Below, one piece after another: positions 33,969 through 43,013 of a stretch of 50,439 nucleotides of DNA. The notes beneath the pieces were generated by a model. It ran no database searches. It saw only the letters and a program-made list of their open reading frames with translations, and was not told where the DNA came from. Where the stretch lies: positions 1 to 50,439 of the forward strand of contig JAPLKC010000133.1 of assembly GCA_026388255.1 (NCBI GenBank), read 5' to 3'. This stretch comes from Pseudomonadota bacterium. GTDB lineage: Bacteria; Desulfobacterota; Syntrophorhabdia; Syntrophorhabdales; Syntrophorhabdaceae. A program made the translations under genes and the position numbers. How positions within the stretch are numbered: the first letter of the stretch is position 1; every line of letters begins with the position of its first letter.

Positions 33969-34475
33969 ATGTCTTTTCTAAAAACCTTATTAGTCGTTGG
34001 CGTATTAACCGCATTAGGTTACTTCGGCAATGTATTAAGCCTGCCGGTTGCCTTCAGCATCAATTTCCTGTTCGGCAGCATTTTCGTGATCATTGCAGTC
34101 TCTTTATTCGGCCCCTTGCTTGGGGGACTCTCGGCGTTGATCGAGTCAAGTTATACCTACATACTCTGGAATCATCCCTACGCTATTATCATTTTTGTCT
34201 GTGAAGCGCTTTGGATGGGTTTCTTTTTGAAAAGAAAGTACATGAACATCGGTCTTATCGACACAGTCTACTGGATGGTCATCGGTCTTCCCCTGGTTTT
34301 CATTTTTTATTTCGTCGTCATGTCAGTTGGCTTTCAAAGAACCGTGATCATTTTTCTGAAACAGTCCGTCAATGGGATTATAAATGCCTTGATTGTCGGC
34401 ATCCTGCATCTGCTGCAAAGTCTGGCAGCACAACAAGAAAATCAGAGCTATGCCTTTTCCGGGAGACCATCATGA
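33969..34475 (+). CDS. Orphan integral membrane sensor domain protein
   Basis: This 168-aa protein is almost entirely hydrophobic, with about five transmembrane helices (including TLLVVGVLTALGYFG, FLFGSIFVIIAVSLFGPLL and VYWMVIGLPLVFIFYFVVM). It resembles the N-terminal membrane sensing domains (MASE-like) usually fused to PAS or kinase proteins; the segment NFLFGSIFV and the late FLKQSVNGIINAL are of that type. Here it ends in its own stop, which overlaps the start of the giant kinase gene by 4 bp (ATGA). It could be a separate subunit of the kinase or half of a fusion split by a frame change. GGAGGG precedes the ATG. Confidence 0.75.
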   Translation: MSFLKTLLVVGVLTALGYFGNVLSLPVAFSINFLFGSIFVIIAVSLFGPLLGGLSALIESSYTYILWNHPYAIIIFVCEALWMGFFLKRKYMNIGLIDTVYWMVIGLPLVFIFYFVVMSVGFQRTVIIFLKQSVNGIINALIVGILHLLQSLAAQQENQSYAFSGRPS

Positions 34476-37400
34476 GTGCCTCACCATCTGCCAACGCCAC
34501 TGGAACCAGCACTACACCCACTTTATTACATACCACGCAGTCAGCTCTCCAGAACTGGCGCACGGCTTGGATCGTGCTGGTGATCGGTCTGATGATTACC
34601 ACCGCTGCAGCCCTGTACATGAAATCGAGCATTGAAAGGATTGCGGAGCGGAATTTCGCCTTTCAGTGCAACGAGATTCAAAATAAAATTACAGACAGGC
34701 TTGATGACCATGCTCGCATCCTGCAGAGCGGTGCGGCGTTATTTAAGGTATCAGAAATAGTCACGCGCGAAAAATGGCGTATTTTTACTCAAACCCAGGA
34801 GTTTGAGAAACAACTTCCCGGTATTCAGGGTATTGGTTTCTCGCTTCTGATCCCGCGTGAAGAGCTACCCCGACACGTCCAGAAAATACGCCGTGAAGGT
34901 TTCCCGGAGTACAAGCTGAAACCTGATGGTAATCGTGAAGTCTATTCCTCCATCATATATCTGGAGCCGTTTTCCGGTCGCAACCTGCGGGCTTTTGGCT
35001 ATGACATGTTCTCGGAACCGGTGCGCCGGTCAGCCATGGAACGGGCGAGGGATATGAATGCTGCTGCGCTCTCCGGCAAAGTTGTTTTGGTTCAGGAAAC
35101 CAGTATCGAGGCTGTCCAGGCCGGCACACTGATGTATTTTCCGGTCTACCGCAAAGGCATGCCCATTGAAACGGTAGAAGAGCGGCGTGCGGCAATCTAT
35201 GGATGGGTCTACAGTCCCTACCGGATGAATGACCTGATGCAGGGAATACTTGGTGGCCACAAACCGGAGAAAGACAAACAGCTTTATCTTCAGGTCTTCG
35301 ATGGTGTGCAGCCTTCACCTCAGAGTCTGCTTTATGAAAGTCTTACTACCGGGGATAAGAAACTCCGCGCTGAAGAGCGTTTCACTCGACAGATTCCGGT
35401 TGATTTCAATGGTCAGAGCTGGACGCTGCGCTTTACACAAACCGGCGGCGGGTTCTCCACGGCGGCTTACATAAACGTATGGCTCATCATGATCGGCGGT
35501 ATGCTCATCACGTTACTGCTGTTCGTCCTGATCCGTACCCTGCTGAACACCGGCGCCAAAGCGCAACGTATAGCAGAGAATCTGACAAAGGAACTGCGGG
35601 AGAGTGAAGATAAGTTCCGTCTGCTTATCGAGAACAGCCACGACATTATCTATACGATGACTACGGATGGAGTATTCACCTTCGTTTCTTCTTCTTGGAC
35701 TATACTGCTGGGGCATCCGGTAAATCAGGTGGCTGGACATCCATTCCAGCCATTCGTCCATCCGGATGATCTTACGGAGTGCATGGTATGGCTGCAAAAA
35801 GTGATCGAAACGGGACAACGACAAGAGGGCGTTGAGTATCGCGTGAAACACATTGACGGATCCTGGCGTTGGCATACCTCAAGTGCTGTTCCTTTAAGAG
35901 ACGGAACCGGCAGAATCATTGGTTTCGAGGGCACTGCACGAGATATCACCGGGCGCAAGCATGCCGAGGATGCGCTGAAACAAACCCGTAAAAATTATGA
36001 AACCTTTTTTAACACAATTGATGAATTTCTTTTTGTCCTTGATGAACAAGGGAACATAATCAGTACTAATGCTACAGTTATTGACCGTCTCGGCTACGCA
36101 AGAGAAGAACTTTCAGGTCAATCTGTTTTAATGGTTCATCCGCCGGAACGGCGCGATGAGGCTGGCAGAATTGTTGGTGAAATGTTAAGCGGAGAAACAG
36201 AGTTTTGTCCTGTTCCGATTATTACAAAATCTGGTGTTCAAATTCCTGTTGAAACAAGGGTTTCCCATGGATTTTGGGACGGCAAACCTGTAATTTTTGG
36301 AGTTACCAAGGATATTTCAAAAATCAAATTATCAGAAGAAAAATTTTCGAAATTATTTTATATCAATCCTTCTGCTTGTGGTTTAAGCGATTCGGACAAC
36401 CACGAATACGTTGAAGTAAATGAAGTATTTTACACTTTACTGGGATTTGGTAAAGATGAAGTAATAGGCAAAACACCTATGGATTTAGGTATTATAAAAC
36501 TTGAAGCATTGAATGCCATATTTCTTAAAGCAGATAGTAATGGAAATGTAACCAATGCAGAAGCCGATTTAAAAGCGAAGAACGGCGATATCAAGCACGT
36601 GTTGTTATCATCAGAAAATATTAATATCCAGGATAAAAAATACCGCTATGTTGTTGTTCATGATATCACCGAACGTAAGCAGGCAGAGGAGCAAATAAAG
36701 GAGAATGAAACAAGGCAACACACTTTGCTGGCCAATCTCCCGGCCGGTGTGGTTATTATTGATCCCGTAACCAGAATGATCGAGAATGTGAATGATGCTG
36801 CCGCAACCATGTTTGGAGTTCAGGCAGAGCACATTGTCGGACACCGGTGTCACGCATTTCTCTGTCCGGCAAATGAAGGCGCGTGCCCTGTTTGCGACTT
36901 GGGACAGGAAGTGGACAATATGGAACGAGTGATGCTTTGTATCGATGGCAGCAAACGCCAGGTTCTGAAGTCTGTCAAACGTATACGAATAAAAGGTCAG
37001 GAAAAGCTGCTGGAGTGCTTTATTGATATCACTGAACGTAAGCAGGCTGAGGAGCAGCTAAGGGAAAGCGAGGAACGGTACCGCCTGCTGTTCGATGGCT
37101 CGCGGGAAGCTATGATGACCCTTGCTCCGCCTTCGTGGATGTACGCTTCCGGCAATCCGGCAGCATTAGAGATGTTCGGTGCCAGGGATGCGGCAGAATT
37201 CAAAACACTGATGCTAAAGGATATATCCCCTGAATTTCAGCCCGATGGCAGTCTCTCAGTCAAAAAAGGACTGGAACAAATTGGGGTGACAATGCGCGAG
37301 GGTTCCCACTTTTTCGAGTGGACGCACCGGCGGCTTGACGGCACGGTTTTCCCGGCTACCGTGTTGCTGACCAAAATCGAGATGGGCGGCCATAAAATTG

Positions 37401-40400
37401 TTCAGGCTACTGTGCGCGACATCACCGCCCAGAAGCAGGTGGAGGAATCTTTACAACAGATTACCAACCGCCTGAAGCTGGCCACAAGCGCCGGCGGTGT
37501 GGGTATATGGGATTATGACATTGTTAACAACCGACTGGTCTGGGACGACCAGATGTTTTGTCTCTATGGAATCACGCAGGATCATTTCAGCGGTGCTTAT
37601 GAGGCATGGCAGGCAGGGCTCCACCCGGAAGACAGGCAAAGAGGCGATGAAGAAATACAGCTTGCGCTGCATGGTGAAAGAGATTTTAACACCGAGTTCC
37701 GTGTAATCTGGCCGGACGGAAGTATTCGAAATATACGTGCTCTTGCCGTTGTGGAGCGAGACGACTCCGGTCAACCACTGCGCATGATCGGTACAAATTG
37801 GGACATTACAGCGCAAAAGCAGGCAGAGGCGGCGCTCCTCCAGGAGAAGAAACGATTTAGTACTCTTTCTGAGAATGCACCTTTTGGAATGGTTATGATT
37901 GATACAAAAGGAAATTTTATCTACATCAATCCAAAATTCAAAGAGTTGTTCGGATATGATATAGAGGATATTCCTGATGGGCGAACATGGTTTAAAAAGG
38001 CATACCCTGACCCTGAGTGCAGAAAAACAGCTACATCAACCTGGGTAGTAGATTCAAAGCAGGCAAAAGTAGGTCAAAAAAGACCGAGGATATTCAAGGC
38101 AAACTGTAAGGACGGTACAGAAAAAGTCATTAGCTTCATCACTGTCCAGCTCGAAACAGGGGAACATATGATAAGCTGTGATGATATCACCGACCGCAAG
38201 CGGGCCGATGATGCGCTGCGGGAAAGCGAGGAAACAATCCATCTTCTGCTGGATTCCATGGCCGAAGCAATATATGGCATTGACATGAATGGCAACTGCA
38301 CCTTCTGTAATAACACCTGTCTACGCCTGCTTGGATACAAGCACTCTGATGACTTGCTCGGCAAAAACATGCACTGGCAGATTCATTCAAAACGCCCGGA
38401 CGGAACCTCTTTCCCGGTGGAAGAATGCCGGATTTTTCAGGCGTTCCATGAAGGGAAAGGTACACATGTGGACGACGAAGTGCTTTGGCGCTCTGACGAC
38501 ACATCTTTTCCCGCCGAGTATTGGTCATATCCGCTACTCCGCGACGGTGCGGTTGTAGGCGCTGTAATAACATTTTTTAATATCACCGACCGCAAGCGGG
38601 CCGATGATGCGCTGCGGGAAACCAACCGCCTCCTTAAAGAGACCACGAAACATGCAAACGACATGGCCGAACAGGCTGAGGCTGCCAACATGGCCAAGAG
38701 CGAGTTCCTGGCCAACATGAGCCACGAGATCCGCACACCTATGAATGGGGTGATCGGTATGACAGGGCTGTTGCTGGATACGGAACTGAACGATGACCAG
38801 CGACGATATGCCGAAGTGGTACGCACAAGTGGCGAGTCGCTCCTGGGGTTGATTAATGATATCCTCGATTTTTCGAAGATTGAGGCGGGAAAGCTGGAAC
38901 TGGAGACGCTGGATTTTGACCTGCGCGGCCTCCTCGACGATTTTGCCGCCATGGTAGCTATGCGCGCCCATGACAAGGAGCTTGAATTCATCTGCGCCAT
39001 TGCTCCTGATGTACCAACCTTCCTTAGCGGCGACCCCGGTCGTCTGCGGCAGATTCTCACAAACCTGGTTGGCAACTCTGTCAAATTTACAAATAAAGGC
39101 GAGATCGTCATACGGACGAGTCTGGTATCAGAGACTGACGGAGAAGCCATAATACATTTCTCAGTGAGAGATACCGGCATCGGTATCCCTGCCGACAAGC
39201 AGGAACAACTTTTTCAGAAGTTCACACAGGCAGATGCCTCAACAACGCGCAAATATGGCGGCACTGGCCTGGGGCTGGCTATTTCGAAACAATTAGCCGA
39301 GATAATGGGCGGTAAGATCGGCGTAATCAGCAAAGAAGGGCATGGCTCAGAGTTCTGGTTTACCGTGCGGTTTGCCAAACAGCCCGCACAGGAACGTATT
39401 GAGATGCCGCTAACCGATATTCGCGAGGTGCATGTTCTGGTGGTAGACGACAACGCCACTAACCGCGAGGTACTCATGATTCAGCTCCTATCCTGGGGCG
39501 TACGGGCAAAAGAGGCCCATGATGGTCATGCTGCACTTAAGGAACTCTCACTGGCAAGGGATGCAGGTGATCCCTTCCGGATAGCCATTATAGACATGCA
39601 AATGCCCGGTATGAATGGCGCAGTTCTGGCCCGGACCATCAAAGCAGATGAAACGCTGAAGGATACCCGTCTGGTGCTTTTTTCCTCTCTGGGCCAACGT
39701 GGCGACGCTAAGCAAATGGAGGGGATTGGCTTCTCTGCCTACCTGACCAAGCCGGCGCGGCAGTCGGAGCTCTCCGGGTGTCTATCCGCCGTGCTGGCAG
39801 GGACTGACGTGACCTGGCAGGCGCAGCCTATCATCACACGTCACACAATACATGAGATGCGACGGGGTTCAATTCGCATTCTATTAGCCGAAGACAACAT
39901 CACTAACCAGCAGGTGGCCATGGGCATCTTGGAGAGACTGGGCCTGCGCGTTGATGTTGTGGCTAACGGCGAGGAAGCCATCAAGGCCATGGAAAACCTC
40001 CCTTATGACCTGATGCTGATGGATGTGCAGATGCCTGTGATGGATGGACTGGAGGCAACGCGCCAAATCAGAAATCCACAATCTATAGTCCACAATCACC
40101 AGATTCCCATTATCGCAATGACTGCTCATGCCATGCAGGGCGACCGGGAGAAATGTTTGGAAGCGGGGATGAACGACTATGTGTCCAAGCCCGTTTCTCC
40201 TCAGATCCTGGCCGAAGCGCTGGAGAAATGGCTGCCCAAAGAAGAAACTGGAAACCGGCAAGCCTCAATCCTGCCAAAAGCAGGACAACCGGAAACCGTG
40301 GAACAACCCCTCCAGGATTCAAGTCACAAGTCACAAATTCCTATTTTTGACAAGGCAGGCATGATGGCACGCCTTATGGACGACGAAAATCTGGCACGCA

Positions 40401-40672
40401 AGGTGGTAAAAGGTTTTCTTGATGATCTCCCCCGGCAGATAGCAGCGCTGAAAGAATATCTGAAAGCCGGTGATGTGGTTCAAGCCGAGCGTCAAGCCCA
40501 TACCATCAAGGGTGCCTCAGCCAATGTCGGCGGCGAGGCCTTGCGCGCGATAGCTTTCGAGATGGAAAAAGTCGCAAAGGTTGGCGGCCTGGAATCCGTT
40601 ACTGCCCGCTTGCCTGAGTTGGATTCACGATTCGCCCTGCTGAAGGAAGCGATGAACAAGTTTATTAACTAA
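34472..40672 (+). CDS. Giant CHASE / eight-PAS hybrid histidine kinase with two receivers and HPt
   Basis: This protein has 2066 aa from the ATG at 34472, chosen for its ATGA overlap with the upstream gene; an in-frame start at 34211 lies inside that gene. The order is TM helix (about 32-50), periplasmic CHASE domain (60-330), TM helix (336-360), eight PAS domains (about 376-490, 510-617, 626-740, 743-856, 864-992, 993-1120, 1128-1250, 1250-1385), HisKA with His1418 in MSHEIRTP, and HATPase (1520-1636, DTGIGI and YGGTGLGL). Two receivers (Asp1708 and Asp1851) and a C-terminal HPt with His2010 in AHTIKGASANVG follow. All phosphorelay residues are intact. PAS 4 has four cysteines (793, 798, 805, 808). 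The HPt can pass phosphate to the separate receivers encoded just downstream. Confidence 0.95.
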   Translation: MSASPSANATGTSTTPTLLHTTQSALQNWRTAWIVLVIGLMITTAAALYMKSSIERIAERNFAFQCNEIQNKITDRLDDHARILQSGAALFKVSEIVTREKWRIFTQTQEFEKQLPGIQGIGFSLLIPREELPRHVQKIRREGFPEYKLKPDGNREVYSSIIYLEPFSGRNLRAFGYDMFSEPVRRSAMERARDMNAAALSGKVVLVQETSIEAVQAGTLMYFPVYRKGMPIETVEERRAAIYGWVYSPYRMNDLMQGILGGHKPEKDKQLYLQVFDGVQPSPQSLLYESLTTGDKKLRAEERFTRQIPVDFNGQSWTLRFTQTGGGFSTAAYINVWLIMIGGMLITLLLFVLIRTLLNTGAKAQRIAENLTKELRESEDKFRLLIENSHDIIYTMTTDGVFTFVSSSWTILLGHPVNQVAGHPFQPFVHPDDLTECMVWLQKVIETGQRQEGVEYRVKHIDGSWRWHTSSAVPLRDGTGRIIGFEGTARDITGRKHAEDALKQTRKNYETFFNTIDEFLFVLDEQGNIISTNATVIDRLGYAREELSGQSVLMVHPPERRDEAGRIVGEMLSGETEFCPVPIITKSGVQIPVETRVSHGFWDGKPVIFGVTKDISKIKLSEEKFSKLFYINPSACGLSDSDNHEYVEVNEVFYTLLGFGKDEVIGKTPMDLGIIKLEALNAIFLKADSNGNVTNAEADLKAKNGDIKHVLLSSENINIQDKKYRYVVVHDITERKQAEEQIKENETRQHTLLANLPAGVVIIDPVTRMIENVNDAAATMFGVQAEHIVGHRCHAFLCPANEGACPVCDLGQEVDNMERVMLCIDGSKRQVLKSVKRIRIKGQEKLLECFIDITERKQAEEQLRESEERYRLLFDGSREAMMTLAPPSWMYASGNPAALEMFGARDAAEFKTLMLKDISPEFQPDGSLSVKKGLEQIGVTMREGSHFFEWTHRRLDGTVFPATVLLTKIEMGGHKIVQATVRDITAQKQVEESLQQITNRLKLATSAGGVGIWDYDIVNNRLVWDDQMFCLYGITQDHFSGAYEAWQAGLHPEDRQRGDEEIQLALHGERDFNTEFRVIWPDGSIRNIRALAVVERDDSGQPLRMIGTNWDITAQKQAEAALLQEKKRFSTLSENAPFGMVMIDTKGNFIYINPKFKELFGYDIEDIPDGRTWFKKAYPDPECRKTATSTWVVDSKQAKVGQKRPRIFKANCKDGTEKVISFITVQLETGEHMISCDDITDRKRADDALRESEETIHLLLDSMAEAIYGIDMNGNCTFCNNTCLRLLGYKHSDDLLGKNMHWQIHSKRPDGTSFPVEECRIFQAFHEGKGTHVDDEVLWRSDDTSFPAEYWSYPLLRDGAVVGAVITFFNITDRKRADDALRETNRLLKETTKHANDMAEQAEAANMAKSEFLANMSHEIRTPMNGVIGMTGLLLDTELNDDQRRYAEVVRTSGESLLGLINDILDFSKIEAGKLELETLDFDLRGLLDDFAAMVAMRAHDKELEFICAIAPDVPTFLSGDPGRLRQILTNLVGNSVKFTNKGEIVIRTSLVSETDGEAIIHFSVRDTGIGIPADKQEQLFQKFTQADASTTRKYGGTGLGLAISKQLAEIMGGKIGVISKEGHGSEFWFTVRFAKQPAQERIEMPLTDIREVHVLVVDDNATNREVLMIQLLSWGVRAKEAHDGHAALKELSLARDAGDPFRIAIIDMQMPGMNGAVLARTIKADETLKDTRLVLFSSLGQRGDAKQMEGIGFSAYLTKPARQSELSGCLSAVLAGTDVTWQAQPIITRHTIHEMRRGSIRILLAEDNITNQQVAMGILERLGLRVDVVANGEEAIKAMENLPYDLMLMDVQMPVMDGLEATRQIRNPQSIVHNHQIPIIAMTAHAMQGDREKCLEAGMNDYVSKPVSPQILAEALEKWLPKEETGNRQASILPKAGQPETVEQPLQDSSHKSQIPIFDKAGMMARLMDDENLARKVVKGFLDDLPRQIAALKEYLKAGDVVQAERQAHTIKGASANVGGEALRAIAFEMEKVAKVGGLESVTARLPELDSRFALLKEAMNKFIN

Positions 40673-40698
40673 AATAATATTTTGAGGAGATATTAATC

Positions 40699-41094
40699 GT
40701 GAAAATACTGATAGTTGAGGATGATTTTACGAGCCGCATGCTCCTGCAGGAAATACTTAAATACTACGGAACCTCGCACGTTGCCGTCAACGGCAAGGAG
40801 GCAGTCGAGGCCGTACGCATCGCTCTGGAGATTGGCGAACCATATGATCTTATTTGCCTGGATATCATGATGCCCGAAATGGATGGTCTGGAGGCATTGA
40901 GTATAATACGACAAATGGAAGCATCTGCCGGCACTACCGGTATAAACCGCACAAAAATTGTAATGATGACTACAGTTGCCGATAAGGCAACTGTCATAAA
41001 CGCAGCCCAACGTCAATGTGACTACTTTTTTTCCAAGCCCATCCATAAAGCAAAGGTGCTTGAAGAATTACGCAAGATGAAGTTAATTATATGA
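40699..41094 (+). CDS. Single-domain CheY-like response regulator
   Basis: This 131-aa receiver starts with GTG at 40699, 9 bases after GAGGAG, giving MKILIVEDDFTSR. The phospho-acceptor Asp is in YDLICLDIMMPEMDG, Thr is in MMTTVAD and Lys is in FFSKPIHK. It has no output domain. It is the first of three receiver genes after the giant kinase and is the most direct candidate acceptor of its HPt phosphate. It is a paralogue of the receiver at 20330 (shared PYDLIC(M/L)DIMMP and similar length). Confidence 0.92.
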   Translation: MKILIVEDDFTSRMLLQEILKYYGTSHVAVNGKEAVEAVRIALEIGEPYDLICLDIMMPEMDGLEALSIIRQMEASAGTTGINRTKIVMMTTVADKATVINAAQRQCDYFFSKPIHKAKVLEELRKMKLII

Positions 41095-41110
41095 TAAGGA
41101 AGGTATTCCA

Positions 41111-42031
41111 ATGCGCATCCTGATTGCTGAAGATGACTTCACATCCCGAAGCATCCTTGTGGGAGTGTTGACAAAGTGCGGCCACGAAACAGTAGCGACG
41201 GAGAACGGCGCGGAGGCTTGGGCGGCAATGCAACAGCCCGATGCGCCCCGTCTGGCCATTCTCGATTGGGTAATGCCGGAAATGGATGGAATTGAGGTGT
41301 GCCGCCATATCCGTACCCTGGAAACAGACCAACCACCCTATATTATTATACTGACGTCCAAAGACGAAAAGGCGGACATCGTCGCAGGACTGGAAGCTGG
41401 AGCAGACGATTACCTGATCAAACCTTATGACCCGGGGGAACTCCATGCACGGGTCAACGTCGGTCAACGTATGATAGAAATACAGGCCAAACTGGCAGAA
41501 GTGCGGAATGCGCTGGCACACGAGGCTACACACGACCCGTTGACAGGTATTAATAACCGCCGTGCCATTCTTGATGGCTTGGCAAATGAGCTGTCCCGTG
41601 CCAGGAGAAATGGCAGAACGGTGGGTATCGGCATGTGCGACCTTGACCACTTCAAACAGATCAACGACAGTTATGGGCATCAGGCTGGAGACGAAGTGCT
41701 TTGCGGTTTTACGCGCATCATTCAAGACAGCTTACGGGAATATGACCTTATCGGCCGGTACGGCGGGGAGGAGTTTCTGGTGGTTACTCCTGAGTTCGGG
41801 GGGCTTATGCTCGAAAGAGTTTACGAGCGGTTGTGCGAAAGGGTAGCCAAAAGCCCGATACATACAAGGGCAGGCGACATTTCCATCACTGTGAGTATCG
41901 GTGTTTCCAGCGGAACCGGTGACGATACGGTAGATGCCCTACTGAATGAAGTAGATACCGCCCTGTATCAAGCAAAGAAAGACGGTCGCAATCGAGTATC
42001 CTATGCTGACCCTCAGATTATGGAGGATTAA
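41111..42031 (+). CDS. Response regulator diguanylate cyclase (REC-GGDEF)
   Basis: This 306-aa protein has a receiver (1-120, Asp52 in AILDWVMPEMDG, Lys in LIKPYDPGE) and a GGDEF domain (about 140-300). The active-site loop is RYGGEEF, an active variant, with HDPLTGINNRR at the start of the domain. The inhibitory I-site RxxD is present as REYD, five residues before GGEEF. Phosphorylation of the receiver should drive dimerisation and c-di-GMP synthesis, with product feedback. It lies 16 bp after the preceding receiver gene. Its receiver is near-identical to that of the next gene. Confidence 0.95.
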   Translation: MRILIAEDDFTSRSILVGVLTKCGHETVATENGAEAWAAMQQPDAPRLAILDWVMPEMDGIEVCRHIRTLETDQPPYIIILTSKDEKADIVAGLEAGADDYLIKPYDPGELHARVNVGQRMIEIQAKLAEVRNALAHEATHDPLTGINNRRAILDGLANELSRARRNGRTVGIGMCDLDHFKQINDSYGHQAGDEVLCGFTRIIQDSLREYDLIGRYGGEEFLVVTPEFGGLMLERVYERLCERVAKSPIHTRAGDISITVSIGVSSGTGDDTVDALLNEVDTALYQAKKDGRNRVSYADPQIMED

Positions 42032-42036
42032 TTACA

Positions 42037-42681
42037 ATGAAAATTCTGATCGCTGAAGACGACTTTACGTCGCGCACTGTCCTGATGGAGGTGCTCAAGA
42101 AGCACGACCACGAGGTAGTGGCGACTGTGAATGGCGCGGAGGCCTGGGCGGCAATGCAACAGCCCGATGCGCCCCGTCTGGCCATTCTCGACTGGATGAT
42201 GCCCGAAATGGACGGAATTGAGGTGTGCCGCCACATCCGTACCCTGGAAACCGATGAGCCTCCCTACATCATCATGCTGACCACCAAAGGCGAGAAGTCG
42301 GATATCATCGTCGGACTCGAAACCGGGGGCAACGATTACCTGGCCAAGCCCTTCGACCCCGAGGAACTCCGTGCCAGGGTCAACGTCGGTCGGCGTATGA
42401 TCGAGATGCAGGCCAAACTGGCAGGGCGCATGCTGGAACTGCAAAAAGCACTGTGGGAACAGGAGAAACTTACCCTTGAACTCAGAGATGCGCTTTCTCA
42501 AGTCAAGATTTTAAGTGGATTGCTCCCCATTTGTGCTTCCTGTAAGAAAATACGAAACGACGAAGGATATTGGGAGCAAATGGAAATGTACATAAGAGAC
42601 CATTCGGAAGCGGAATTCAGTCATAGTATCTGCCCGGAGTGTGCAGAAAAACTGTATCCTGAGTTCTATAAAAAGAAATGA
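42037..42681 (+). CDS. Response regulator with C-terminal C4 zinc-ribbon-like domain
   Basis: This 214-aa protein has a receiver (1-120, Asp52 in AILDWMMPEMDG, Lys in YLAKPFDPEE), a coiled-coil linker (about 120-158), and a C-terminal module with two CxxC pairs: LLPICASCKKIR (Cys166, Cys169) and SICPEC (Cys199, Cys202), spaced by GYWEQMEMYI. This module recurs at the ends of REC and PAS proteins in deltaproteobacteria, and its role is unknown. It lies 5 bp after the GGDEF gene and its receiver is a recent duplicate of that one. Zinc binding is inferred from the four cysteines. DNA binding is possible but no known output family was matched. Confidence 0.88.
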   Translation: MKILIAEDDFTSRTVLMEVLKKHDHEVVATVNGAEAWAAMQQPDAPRLAILDWMMPEMDGIEVCRHIRTLETDEPPYIIMLTTKGEKSDIIVGLETGGNDYLAKPFDPEELRARVNVGRRMIEMQAKLAGRMLELQKALWEQEKLTLELRDALSQVKILSGLLPICASCKKIRNDEGYWEQMEMYIRDHSEAEFSHSICPECAEKLYPEFYKKK

Positions 42682-43013
42682 ATGGTTATTTATGTTACTT
42701 GCTGATTTTGTCCTGCAATTTCATTCAATAGATTCCGGCTTCCGCCGGTAGAGCGAAGCGGGCATTAATCCCGTGCAGACGGGACATGACAGAAAATAGT
42801 AATCCGGGTGCTTTTGCAAAAGTCTCAATGCAAAGCGCTTTTTGTTCTTTATTTAAGAAAAACTATTATCTTTCGTACTGCTTTCAGCTTGATATTAATT
42901 CAAAACTGGAGGACAATAAATCTATGAGCTTAAGGTGCAAAAATAATTAAAACGTAGAATCGGGAAGTTTGTCACGATAGTCCATTTTGTCTCCAACAGG
43001 AAGGTTTATTTAC
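42682..43013. other. Gene-free spacer with two small hairpins
   Basis: This 332-bp gap has no supported gene. It holds CCGGC-TTCC-GCCGG (42735-42748) and TCCCGT-GCAG-ACGGGA (42769-42784), which resemble other short repeats of the window and could help end transcription. The next kinase has an AGGAAGG ribosome binding site at about 42998-43004. Confidence 0.5.

Noticed and set aside
34211-34471. N-terminal extension of the giant kinase by 87 residues
   Set aside because: It overlaps the membrane protein gene in another frame. The ATG at 34472 has the typical ATGA coupling and precedes the first membrane helix.
38437-39198. 253-codon minus-strand frame inside the giant kinase gene
   Set aside because: It is Ser/Arg-rich low-quality sequence opposite the conserved HisKA and ATPase region.
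40069-40110. Possible repeat-derived insert in the second receiver of the giant kinase
   Set aside because: The segment RNPQSIVHNHQIPII has the same length as the matching segment of the receiver at 20815, so there is no insertion.
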